From Marinibacterium profundimaris (GTDB taxonomy: Bacteria > Pseudomonadota > Alphaproteobacteria > Rhodobacterales > Rhodobacteraceae), in assembly GCF_002210095.1 (NCBI RefSeq), contig NZ_AQQR01000013.1:1-64000 (forward strand): a stretch of 64,000 bases of DNA, read 5' to 3'. The translations under genes were made by a program, and so were the position numbers. Shown piece after piece: positions 54,063 to 62,157 of the stretch; position 1 is the first letter of the stretch; each line of letters begins with the position of its first letter. The notes under the pieces were generated by a model. It was given only the letters and a program-made list of their open reading frames with translations. It was not told the origin of the DNA and searched no databases.

Positions 54063-54872
54063 TTACTTGTTCCAGTAGTCGGCGACCCAGGGGGCGGGCA
54101 TGGCATAATCCTGCAGCCGCGTCAGCTTGGCCCCGTTCGCACGCCAGTAGGCAAGGAATTCCTTCGGTGTCATCCTGGGCATCTCCTCGCGCCGCCGACC
54201 CTCGATCGCTTCGGGGGGGTTGGGTCCGCCGGCAAAGATCACCACCCGCGTGCCCTTCAGCAGGCGAGGCGGGCGGAAGAAGTTCATCGGCATGCGCGGG
54301 ACGCATTCGATCCGAAAATGCCGGACCCATTTCCGCGGCCAGAACCGCGGCTTTCGCGGCGCGTTTGCGGTGACGAAATGCTGCTCGAACCGGTACTTGT
54401 CGGCAACGCCCTGGGGATCGGCGGCAAAGATCTCCTGCAGGGGGGCAAGCTGCCCGACCGGCGCGCGGTAGATCGAGGATTGCCCGTACCGGTTCAGCGG
54501 CCGCGCCACGTTCCAGGCCATGATCAGTTCATCCGGATCCCCGTATGTGAAGAAGGGGTCAAGCGAATCGGTAATGATCAGATCCAGGTCGAGGAACAGG
54601 AAGTTGCCTGTCAGGTCCTCGAGCTTCGGCGCCCAAAGCCGCGCCTTCTGCCACTGCCCGGGCGTGTTGGTCGGGATCGTGCCTGGCATTTCGGGCAGCG
54701 GAAAGGCCTCGACCTCGGGCAGAACGCCCTCTTCGGTATCGGTGAAACAGATGAACCGGAATGGCGGCGTGATGTTGGCCGCGACCATGCGGTACATGCG
54801 GTTGATATAGGGAGCACCGTACTTGGTGCCCCAGTTGATACAGACCACCTGCTTGACCGGGTCGATGTTCAT
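54063..54872 (-). CDS. Glycosyltransferase-like protein with DxD motif
   Basis: A 269-residue protein. It opens with QVVCINWGTKYGAPYINRMY, then FLFLDLDLIITDSLDPFF supplies a DxD nucleotide-sugar motif (Asp95/Asp97), and the C-terminal part is rich in Arg/Pro. The pattern resembles GT8/GT32-like putative transferases of alphaproteobacteria. No membrane segment is visible. Its acceptor is unknown and no polysaccharide gene is nearby. Confidence 0.65.
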   Translation of the reverse strand: MNIDPVKQVVCINWGTKYGAPYINRMYRMVAANITPPFRFICFTDTEEGVLPEVEAFPLPEMPGTIPTNTPGQWQKARLWAPKLEDLTGNFLFLDLDLIITDSLDPFFTYGDPDELIMAWNVARPLNRYGQSSIYRAPVGQLAPLQEIFAADPQGVADKYRFEQHFVTANAPRKPRFWPRKWVRHFRIECVPRMPMNFFRPPRLLKGTRVVIFAGGPNPPEAIEGRRREEMPRMTPKEFLAYWRANGAKLTRLQDYAMPAPWVADYWNK

Positions 54873-55253
54873 GGGCGCCTTTCCGAGCTGAGTGATGGGG
54901 CGTTATAGACCCTCGTCGATCCGGCGCCAATCCCGGACTGTCCGATCATACTGTTCACAGGAATACAGAAACGCCGGCGCATCCGTTCACAAACCCGTGA
55001 TCTTCGAATTAGGCCTGTTCCTGTCGCCGTATCAATGCGTTACCCACAAATTCGCTGGCCTTTGGCCCTTATTGCTTCGATTGCGATTTTTTCACCCATT
55101 CTGAACAGGAATGGTTTCTTCTATTTTTATCTCCGACCAGGTCATTTTTCGACTTTACGGGGTGTGATTTTTGGAGTGACGCGCGCGCCGGCGATGGCAT
55201 CGACGCAGCCGTAAGGCCATGCAACTTCGAAACTTATTTTTTCAGGAGGGCTT
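54873..55253 (+). other. Intergenic region before the tandem unknown genes
   Basis: About 380 bp. The part from 54990 to 55170 is much richer in A and T than the window average, with runs such as GCGATTTTTTCACCC. No gene is visible. It probably contains the promoter of the gene at 55254. CCATGCAACTT at 55218 recurs before the second paralog (55846). Confidence 0.4.
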
Positions 55254-55733
55254 ATGTCCATTATCAGAGACGCTTTGAGCGATCTTCTTACCTTTGACAT
55301 TTCCGTCGGTCCGGGCCCGATCGCCCAACGGCTCGATATCGATTGGGAATTTTCGATCTCCAACGAGCTGACGTTTAATGAACCCGGAGAAAACGGCTTT
55401 GCCGACGGCGGTTTCAGCAACGAATCGAATGTGACGTTCCAGTCCAGCTCGATTGCCCGGGACATCCTGGTCTCCGACTCCATGGCCTTCGCATTCGAAA
55501 AGCGTGGCGGCCTGTTCAAGGGCGAGGACGGCGCATCATTCTTCGTGGCAAATGAAAATGTCGACCATTACGACAGCTGGCGCGGCACCACCATCGACGC
55601 CGAGAGCACTCGTTTTGCGGGCTTTGACGGTGAAGACCGCGACGCGTTCTTCGACCGCGCGATTGTCCTTGAAACCGAGGTTCTGGATCGGGATTTCCAG
55701 CCTGGCTTCAGCTTCGATTTCGAGTTGATTTGA
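55254..55733 (+). CDS. Unknown 159-residue acidic protein, paralog 1
   Basis: A soluble acidic protein without cysteine, signal peptide or membrane segment, opening MSIIRDALSDLLTFDISVGP and ending GFSFDFELI. An AGGAGGG ribosome site sits 6 nt before the ATG. It aligns without gaps over its full length with the gene at 56010 (91 of 159 identical by my count, about three-quarters over the first 60). Predicted beta-rich from alternating pattern. The conserved blocks are LSDLLTFDISVGPGPIA, WEFSISNEL, DGGFSN, SIARDI and FEKRGGL. I do not recognise a family. The aromatic/acidic C terminus would suit type I secretion, but there are no RTX repeats. Confidence 0.7.
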   Translation: MSIIRDALSDLLTFDISVGPGPIAQRLDIDWEFSISNELTFNEPGENGFADGGFSNESNVTFQSSSIARDILVSDSMAFAFEKRGGLFKGEDGASFFVANENVDHYDSWRGTTIDAESTRFAGFDGEDRDAFFDRAIVLETEVLDRDFQPGFSFDFELI

Positions 55734-55779
55734 GCCGATTCGCGCCCTGCGGTGCGCGGTCAAAACGAAAATTTCTCCT

Positions 55780-55804
55780 GTCAGCCCTCTTTTGGCTGAC
55801 GGGT
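55780..55804 (+). terminator. Rho-independent terminator after paralog 1
   Basis: GTCAGCC (55780-55786) pairs with GGCTGAC (55794-55800) around CTCTTTT, followed by GGGTTTT. It lies 46 bp after the stop, so the two paralogs are separate transcription units. The A-run upstream allows function in the reverse direction too. Confidence 0.75.
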
Positions 55805-56009
55805 TTTCGCATTCGCAGAATTAATTTCTGCATGTGCATAATCCATGCAACTTGGCGGTAATTTCAGCTATTTGTTGAAAGCCGAGTAATTGTTTGTTAA
55901 CCTTAATCAGTCGGAGCTGGGGCTCTTGCATGTGCCAGCACGCCAATAAGGCGTTGCCGCTGCCGAACGGCAGCACCTCTTCGACGCTAACATTGCTACG
56001 GAGGGGCCA

Positions 56010-56489
56010 ATGCCCATCATCAGAGACTTCCTGAGCGACTTGCTCACGTTTGATATTTCGGTGGGTCCCGGACCCATTGCCGCGAACAGGGGCATCAATT
56101 GGGAGTTCAGCATTTCTAACGAGCTGAACTTCTACCAGCCTGGCCAAAATGGGTATGCTGACGGCGGTTTCAGCAATTCCTTCGACATCGGCGTCACCTC
56201 GACATCGATTGCCCGTGACATTGCCGTGGGTGATTCCTTCGATTTCTTCTTCGAGAAGCGTGGCGGATTGATCAAGGGCCAAGACGGCATCAAGATCGGG
56301 GTTCAGAACGAAGCAACGGCAGACTACGACAGCTGGCGTGACACGTCGCTCGAAGCTGGAACCGGGGTCCAGTTCGGCGTGGATGGCGAGAATCGCGATT
56401 TCGATTTCGGTTTCTTTGCCGCTATCGATACCGAAGTGTTTGGAAACAACTTCGTGCCGGGCCTCGAGCTGGACTTCTACACCTTCTGA
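56010..56489 (+). CDS. Unknown 159-residue acidic protein, paralog 2
   Basis: The same length as paralog 1 and collinear with it. It opens MPIIRDFLSDLLTFDISVGP and ends GLELDFYTF. An ACGGAGGGG site precedes the ATG. Its 200-bp leader (55806-56009) is AT-rich and holds a perfect hairpin GCTGCCG-AA-CGGCAGC near 55960, suggesting post-transcriptional control. The middle third diverges most (for example the region after RGGLIKGQDG). No Cys and no signal peptide. Together they look like a recent tandem duplication of an unknown protein. Confidence 0.7.
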   Translation: MPIIRDFLSDLLTFDISVGPGPIAANRGINWEFSISNELNFYQPGQNGYADGGFSNSFDIGVTSTSIARDIAVGDSFDFFFEKRGGLIKGQDGIKIGVQNEATADYDSWRDTSLEAGTGVQFGVDGENRDFDFGFFAAIDTEVFGNNFVPGLELDFYTF

Positions 56490-56515
56490 TCGGTTTCCGG
56501 TCAGCTCAAGATATG

Positions 56516-56554
56516 CGGGTTTGCTGCCCTTTGCCGGGGCGGCAGACCCGTTTT
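56516..56554 (+). terminator. Rho-independent terminator after paralog 2
   Basis: A 13-bp stem (56516-56528 with 56538-56550, including two G-T pairs) with a 9-nt loop and four T residues. It is 26 bp after the stop codon of the second paralog and closes its transcript. Confidence 0.75.
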
Positions 56555-57036
56555 CGACAGGACAATTTATTTTTCTGCCCTGACGACATGTCCCAAAGGC
56601 TGGCGGTTATTCTTCTGCCGCCGCGCCTCATGGGAGCTCAGATCCGCCGCTTCTCTCTGGCATGACATCGTTTCCGGTCGGGGCGACGCCGCCCGGTTTC
56701 TTCGGCCAGGCATTCGGTCTTCTGCCTGCGGTTGATCAGAACGAAATGGCTGCCCACTCCGCATTTCAGAAATGATCTCGCCGCGAGGCCAAAGGGGGCC
56801 GCTCAGGAACTGTGCCATCACCCACGGCGCCGCCGACGGCGTGTCTGGCATGCCCGCAGCTTTTTCTTGCCGGCCACGGGTGGAAACTGATATCATTCCC
56901 TAAGCGACAAAGGCGTCGCTGCATCCCGAAGATTGGGAACTGGGCAAGGCTGCTCGACGGTGCGTGACACGGGTCACGTGCGGGTCGGCGGCCTTTTTCG
57001 CGTTTCGGCCCCGCTTTTCTGCTGACGGAGACAACC
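56555..57036 (+). other. Intergenic region before cysG
   Basis: About 480 bp without a supportable gene. Short frames on either strand resemble nothing and lack ribosome sites. The stretch near 56888-56910 (TGATATCATTCCCTAAG) is the most promoter-like. No CysB site or riboswitch was recognised. Confidence 0.35.
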
Positions 57037-58422
57037 ATGAAGAACTTCCCGATGTTCCTGCGGATGGACAACCGCCGCGTCGTGCTCTGCGGCGGCGGAG
57101 AAGAGGTGGCGCGCAAGGCGCGGCTGATCCTCAAGACAGAGGCGCGGATCACCATCCTGGCCCGTACGCTGGATGCCGAGCTGCGCGGGCTGGTCGCCTC
57201 GGGCCGGGCCGAGCATCAGGCGACGCTGGACGAACGGACCTTCGAGACCGCCGCGCTGGTCTTCATCGCCACCGGGGATGACGCGCTGGACGAACGGCTT
57301 GCCGGGCTGGCCCGCGCGGCGGGCGCGGTGGTCAACGTGATCGACCGGCCCGAGCTGTGCGACGCCTTCACGCCCTCGATCGTTGACCGCGACCCGGTGG
57401 TCGTGGCCATCGGCACCGAGGGCGCCGCGCCGGTGCTGGGCCGCGCCATCAAGACCGAGGTGGAAACGATGCTGTCGCCGCGCCTGGGCGGTTTCGTGGC
57501 GCTGGCCGGGCGGCTCCGGGCCGAGGTGGCAGAGCGCATCGCGCCCGCCGCGCGGCGCGGCTTCTGGGAATGGGCGTTCACGGGCGAGGCCTGGCGCGCG
57601 CATCTGGCGGGCCACGAGCGCGAGGCCGCGCGGCTGCTGAAGGACGCCGTGGCCGAAGGACAGGCGCCGGAAAGCCGAGGGCACATCGCTTTGGTCGGTG
57701 CCGGGCCGGGGGCGCGGGATCTGCTGACCCTGCGCGCGGTGCAGCGGCTGCAGGCGGCCGACGTGATCTTTTATGACCGTCTCGTTGATCCCGAAGTGCT
57801 GGAGCTGGCGCGCCGTGACGCGGACCGGGTCTATGTCGGCAAGGAGGTCGGGGCGAGCGCCTGGCCACAGGACCGGATCGACCGGCTGATCGTGGCCGAG
57901 GCCGCGCAGGGGCGCCGCGTGGTGCGTCTGAAATCGGGGGATCCGTCGGTCTTCGGCCGCGCCAGCGAAGAGATCGCCGCCGCCCGCGCCGCCGGGATCG
58001 AGGTCGAGATCGTGCCGGGCATCACCGCCGGCTCGGCCGCCGCCGCTGCGACATTGCAGCCCCTGACCGAACGGGGCGAGACCGACACTTTCGTCATCAC
58101 CACGGGCACCTGCCGTCCCGGCGATGCCGACCCCGACCGCGCCCTGCTGGCGCGCCCGGGGACCTCGATCGCCTTCTACATGGCGGTCGAGAAGGCCGCG
58201 CAGGTGCAGGATGACCTGATGGCCGCCGGTGCCCCCGCCTGTTGCCCGGTGGATATCGTCGCCTCGGTGTCCACGGGGGCGCAGAGCCACGTCGCGACGA
58301 CGCTTGGCGGGTTGTCCGAAAAGGTTCGCGAGGCCGGCATCACCAGCCCGGCGATCCTGATGGTGCGCTACCCGAAATCCATGGCCCGCGCCGCGGAGGA
58401 CGGCGCGCGGCAGGTGGCGTGA
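57037..58422 (+). CDS. cysG: Siroheme synthase CysG (fused SirC/SirB and SUMT)
   Basis: A 461-residue trifunctional enzyme. Residues about 1-210 form the precorrin-2 dehydrogenase/ferrochelatase (CGGGEEVARKARLIL; the catalytic Asp of NVIDRPELCDAF). Residues about 215-455 are the uroporphyrinogen III methyltransferase (VGAGPGARDLLTLRAVQRLQ, DVIFYDRLV, RLKSGDPSVFGR). The Ser usually phosphorylated in enteric CysG is not evident (GTEGAAPV here). It makes siroheme for sulfite/nitrite reductases. No cys or nir genes are adjacent in the window, though in related bacteria cysG often begins a sulfate-assimilation operon. Confidence 0.95.
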   Translation: MKNFPMFLRMDNRRVVLCGGGEEVARKARLILKTEARITILARTLDAELRGLVASGRAEHQATLDERTFETAALVFIATGDDALDERLAGLARAAGAVVNVIDRPELCDAFTPSIVDRDPVVVAIGTEGAAPVLGRAIKTEVETMLSPRLGGFVALAGRLRAEVAERIAPAARRGFWEWAFTGEAWRAHLAGHEREAARLLKDAVAEGQAPESRGHIALVGAGPGARDLLTLRAVQRLQAADVIFYDRLVDPEVLELARRDADRVYVGKEVGASAWPQDRIDRLIVAEAAQGRRVVRLKSGDPSVFGRASEEIAAARAAGIEVEIVPGITAGSAAAAATLQPLTERGETDTFVITTGTCRPGDADPDRALLARPGTSIAFYMAVEKAAQVQDDLMAAGAPACCPVDIVASVSTGAQSHVATTLGGLSEKVREAGITSPAILMVRYPKSMARAAEDGARQVA

Positions 58423-58522
58423 CGGTCTGAGCGGGGCGGGTGCGCGACGGACGGCACAAGCATGGTGACGCCGCCAGTGCCTTCGCGCTACGCTCGGGTA
58501 TCGACCCTGTCGGAATGCTCTC

Positions 58523-59362
58523 ATGTTGTTGCGTCGCCTGGCCCGTTCGCCCCTGCTTCATTTCTTCGCCCTGGGGGGCCTGATCTTCGCCGCCTATGCG
58601 GTGCTGGACGACGATCCGGCGCCGCCCCCCGCCGATGCCATCGTCCTGACCGTGGATGAGGCCGCGCGGCTGGCGGAGCGTTTCACCGCCACCTGGCAGC
58701 GTCCGCCCAGCGAAGAGGAACTCGCCGGCCTGCTGCGCGCCTGGGCACTGGAAGAGGTCTATGTCCGCGAGGCGCTCGCCCTGGGCCTCGACCGGGGAGA
58801 CGGGGTGATCCGGCAGCGGCTTGCGACAAAGATGGGGTTCATCGCGGAATCCGGTGCCGCCGTGCTGGAACCGGACGACGCCACCCTGCGGGGCTGGCTG
58901 GACGCCAATGCGGACCGGTTCCGCCGCCCCATGCGGCTGGCCTTCGATCAGGTGCTGCTTGGCCCCGGAACCACGACGGAAGATGTCGCGCAGATCCGCG
59001 AGTCGCTCGCGGGCGGGGCCGATCCGGCCGAGGCCGGGCAGGCCAGCCTGCTGCCGCCCGCCCTGCCGCTGACGCCGTCCCCGGTGATCGACCGCAGCTT
59101 TGGCAGCGGCTTCTCCGACCGGCTGGCCGACTTTCCGCGCGGGACCTGGTCCGGCCCGGTCGAAAGCGCCTATGGGCCACATCTGGTCCGCGTCACAGCG
59201 GTGGAGCCCGCCTCGATGCCGCCGCTGGACGAGATCCGCGCGCAGGTCGAGGGGGAATGGCGGGCCGAACAGGCGCGCCAGATGCGCGAGAGTTTTGGCG
59301 AGGCCCTGCTGGAGCGCTACACCCTGCACCTGCCCGAACCGGCCGAGGTGCTGGGCCGATGA
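58523..59362 (+). CDS. PpiC/parvulin-type peptidyl-prolyl isomerase-like protein
   Basis: A 279-residue protein with one N-terminal membrane anchor (HFFALGGLIFAAYAVL), a helical SurA/PpiD-like chaperone part (about 45-115) and a parvulin-like segment (FRRPMRLAFDQVLL to SAYGPHLVRVTAVEPAS). It should fold proteins in the periplasm while tethered to the inner membrane. The parvulin segment is short, so catalysis is uncertain. Its stop overlaps the HupE-like gene start (ATGA), a pairing that suggests it assists that membrane protein. Confidence 0.75.
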   Translation: MLLRRLARSPLLHFFALGGLIFAAYAVLDDDPAPPPADAIVLTVDEAARLAERFTATWQRPPSEEELAGLLRAWALEEVYVREALALGLDRGDGVIRQRLATKMGFIAESGAAVLEPDDATLRGWLDANADRFRRPMRLAFDQVLLGPGTTTEDVAQIRESLAGGADPAEAGQASLLPPALPLTPSPVIDRSFGSGFSDRLADFPRGTWSGPVESAYGPHLVRVTAVEPASMPPLDEIRAQVEGEWRAEQARQMRESFGEALLERYTLHLPEPAEVLGR

Positions 59363-60366
59363 TCCGCCTGCTTCGGTTCCTGGTTCTGCTGATCGGCCTG
59401 GGGGCGGGGCTTTGGCCCACGCTCGGTCAGGCCCATGCGCTGGATCCGGGCTACCTGCAGCTTTCGGCCATGGGCGAGGGGCGCTGGCGGGTGACCTGGC
59501 GGGTGCCGGATGTCTCGGGCCGGCCAATGCCGATCGCCGCGCGCCTGCCCGAAGGCTGCGCCGATACCGAACCGCCGCCGCCGGCCTTCGACGACCGAGC
59601 CTGGACGACGGGCTGGATCGCCCGATGCCCAGGTGGGCTGACCGGCGGCACGATCACGATCGAGGGGCTGGACCGCACCGGCACCGACACGCTGGTGCGC
59701 TACGAGCCCGAACCGGGCGACATCCGCACCCATCGGCTGACCGCGTCCGAGATCGCGTTCACCGTGCCCGCCCGCGCCGGCCGGGGCGAGGTGGCGGCCA
59801 GCTACGTGGCACTTGGCTTCACCCATATCCTCGAGGGCGCGGATCACCTGCTCTTCGTCTTCGCGCTGCTGCTGCTGATTTCCGACTGGCGGCGACTGTT
59901 CTGGGCGATCACCGCCTTTACCGTGGCGCACAGCCTGACGCTGGCGGCGGCGTCGCTGGGGATCCTGTCGGTGCCGCCGCCGCCGGTCGAGACGGTGATC
60001 GCCTTGTCGATCGTGTTCCTGGCCTACGAGCTGTCGCTTCCGCCCGGGGCGCGCGACCAGGTCGCGGTGCGTTTTCCCTGGGTCGTGTCCTTTGGCTTCG
60101 GCCTGATCCACGGGCTGGGCTTTGCCGGCGCCCTGCGCGAGATCGGCCTGCCGGAGGGCGATATCCCGCTGGCGCTTTTGTCCTTCAACATCGGGGTGGA
60201 GCTGGGCCAGATCGCCTTCGTGCTGGTGGTGATGGCCGGCGGCCTTGTCCTGCGCGCGCTTGTCCCCGCGCTGTGGCGCCATGGCGCGGCGCTCACCCGT
60301 GGGGCGAGCTATGCCATCGGCAGCGTCGCCGCCTTCTGGGTTCTGGATCGTCTTTCGGGCTTCTAA
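59359..60366 (+). CDS. HupE/UreJ_2-family membrane protein
   Basis: A 335-residue protein with a signal peptide (about 1-26, ending GQAHA), an extracytoplasmic domain (about 27-150) and about six membrane helices carrying FTHILEGADHLLFVFALLLL and a second histidine-containing helix, SFGFGLIHGLGFAGAL. These histidines are typical of the HupE/UreJ nickel/cobalt-linked family. The start at 59359 is the ATG overlapping the parvulin-like stop. Its position upstream of a urea importer fits a metal role for urease, which is inference. Confidence 0.8.
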   Translation: MIRLLRFLVLLIGLGAGLWPTLGQAHALDPGYLQLSAMGEGRWRVTWRVPDVSGRPMPIAARLPEGCADTEPPPPAFDDRAWTTGWIARCPGGLTGGTITIEGLDRTGTDTLVRYEPEPGDIRTHRLTASEIAFTVPARAGRGEVAASYVALGFTHILEGADHLLFVFALLLLISDWRRLFWAITAFTVAHSLTLAAASLGILSVPPPPVETVIALSIVFLAYELSLPPGARDQVAVRFPWVVSFGFGLIHGLGFAGALREIGLPEGDIPLALLSFNIGVELGQIAFVLVVMAGGLVLRALVPALWRHGAALTRGASYAIGSVAAFWVLDRLSGF

Positions 60367-60790
60367 AGTTGGCAGGCAGGGGGCGGGCGGGCCGCGCGCC
60401 GGCGCGCGGCGCGGGAAAGGCAGATGATACGAATATCAGATGAAATTGTTTTCTTGATGCCCGGGTGAAAAAATTTCAATGAGCATTCCGCACATTACTT
60501 AGGCATATGCTGCAAGAACAGCCCAAAGAAGCGCCAATGCTGTCCCCCTGAGCCTCCCGCAGACGCTGTTGAATTGAGCGGAAGGCCGCTTAGCGGGTTT
60601 CGTTGGCCCGTCTCGATGCGGGCGGGGATGCCGCAAGCGACGGGGCGCGTGAACACGGAACGAACGCCAATCCGGGCCAGGCATCACGCAAGTGCAACGA
60701 ACAGTTGCGGGGGACACTTGGAAACGCCGGCACCGCGCCACTTCTGGCGCGCCGGTCGTGCCACGCGCTCTGCCCCGCGCGGAGGAACAT
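60367..60790 (+). other. Intergenic region upstream of urtA
   Basis: A perfect 20-bp palindrome (60391-60410, GCCGCGCGCC and its complement) lies 25 bp after the HupE stop and probably ends that transcript, though without a T-run. An AT-rich zone (60421-60510), where the urtA promoter is expected, contains the dyad GCATATGC at 60503. I could not find a convincing sigma-54 or NtrC site. No gene is seen. Confidence 0.45.
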
Positions 60791-62068
60791 ATGACACTTC
60801 TCAAAAAGACCCTTCTTGGCGCGGCTTTCGCCACGGCCGCCGTCCCGGCGATCGCCCAGGAAGACACCATCAAGGTCGGCGTGCTGCACTCGCTGTCCGG
60901 CACAATGGCCATTTCCGAGACGACGCTGAAGGACACCGTCCTGATGATGATCGACGAACAGAACGCCAAGGGCGGCCTGCTGGGCAAACAGCTGGAAGCC
61001 GTTGTCGTCGACCCGGCGTCGGACTGGCCGCTCTTCGCCGAGAAGGCGCGTGAACTGCTGACCGTGCAGGACGTCGACGTGATCTTCGGTTGCTGGACCT
61101 CCGTGTCGCGGAAATCGGTCCTGCCGGTGATCGAAGAGCTGAACGGCCTGCTGTTCTACCCGGTCCAGTACGAGGGCGAGGAATCGTCGAAGAACGTGTT
61201 CTACACCGGCGCCGCCCCCAACCAGCAGGCGATCCCGGCCACGGATTACTTCCTCGAAGAGCTGGGCGTCGAGAAATTCGCGCTGCTCGGCACCGACTAC
61301 GTCTACCCGCGGACCACGAACAACATCCTCGAGAGCTATCTCAAGGACAAGGGCATCCCCGAGGAAGACATTTTTGTGAACTACACGCCCTTCGGTCATT
61401 CCGACTGGTCCAAGATCGTCTCGGACGTCGTGGCCCTTGGCGCGGACGGCAAGCAGGTCGGCGTGATCTCGACCATCAACGGCGACGCCAACATCGGCTT
61501 CTACAAGGAACTCGCGGCGGCCGGCGTCTCGGCGGACGATATCCCGGTCGTGGCCTTCTCGGTCGGTGAAGAAGAGCTTTCGGGCCTCGACACCACCAAC
61601 CTCGTCGGTCACCTGGCGGCGTGGAACTACTTCCAGTCCGCGGAATCCGACCTGAACGACGAATTCGTCGCCAAGTGGAAGGACCGCATGGGCGAAGACC
61701 GCGTGACCAACGACCCGATGGAAGCCACCGTCATCGGCTTCAACCTCTGGACCCAGGCGGTCGAAGAGGCCGGCACCACCGATGTCGACGCCGTCTCCGA
61801 GGCGATTATCGGCATGGAAACCCCGAACCTGACCGGGGGCACCGCCACCATGCTGCCGAACCATCACCTGTCCAAGCCGGTCCTGATCGGCGAGATCACC
61901 GCGGACGGCCAGTTCGACATCATCAGCCAGACCGAGGAAGTGCCGGGCGACGCCTGGACCGACTACCTGCCGGAATCGGCCGTGTTGAAGTCCGACTGGG
62001 CCGAGCTGGGCTGTGGCATGTACAACACCGAGACCGAAAGCTGCGTGCAGCTGAAGTCCAACTACTGA
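60791..62068 (+). CDS. urtA: Urea ABC importer substrate-binding protein
   Basis: A 425-residue periplasmic receptor with a signal peptide (about 1-22, ending AIAQ) and the UrtA/FmdD-type sequence TIKVGVLHSLSGTMAISETT, FGCWTSVSRKSVLPV and YPVQYEGEESSKNVFYTGA. The start ATG follows GGAGGAACAT. It binds urea and delivers it to UrtBCDE. It starts the urt operon, continuing with urtB; the rest lies beyond the window. Confidence 0.93.
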   Translation: MTLLKKTLLGAAFATAAVPAIAQEDTIKVGVLHSLSGTMAISETTLKDTVLMMIDEQNAKGGLLGKQLEAVVVDPASDWPLFAEKARELLTVQDVDVIFGCWTSVSRKSVLPVIEELNGLLFYPVQYEGEESSKNVFYTGAAPNQQAIPATDYFLEELGVEKFALLGTDYVYPRTTNNILESYLKDKGIPEEDIFVNYTPFGHSDWSKIVSDVVALGADGKQVGVISTINGDANIGFYKELAAAGVSADDIPVVAFSVGEEELSGLDTTNLVGHLAAWNYFQSAESDLNDEFVAKWKDRMGEDRVTNDPMEATVIGFNLWTQAVEEAGTTDVDAVSEAIIGMETPNLTGGTATMLPNHHLSKPVLIGEITADGQFDIISQTEEVPGDAWTDYLPESAVLKSDWAELGCGMYNTETESCVQLKSNY

Positions 62069-62088
62069 TCCGCGCCATCCACGCGCAT

Positions 62089-62116
62089 GGCCGAGGCGAT
62101 TGTTGTCGCCTCGGCC
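62089..62116 (+). other. Stem-loop between urtA and urtB
   Basis: An 11-bp perfect stem, GGCCGAGGCGA (62089-62099) with its complement (62106-62116), around a TTGTTG loop, 20 bp after the urtA stop. No T-run. Another example of a hairpin placed after a binding-protein gene, likely to stabilise or partially terminate the message. Confidence 0.7.
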
Positions 62117-62157
62117 CCACTCACTTTCCGGCCCGAATTGTCAGGACGCTCCCCTTC

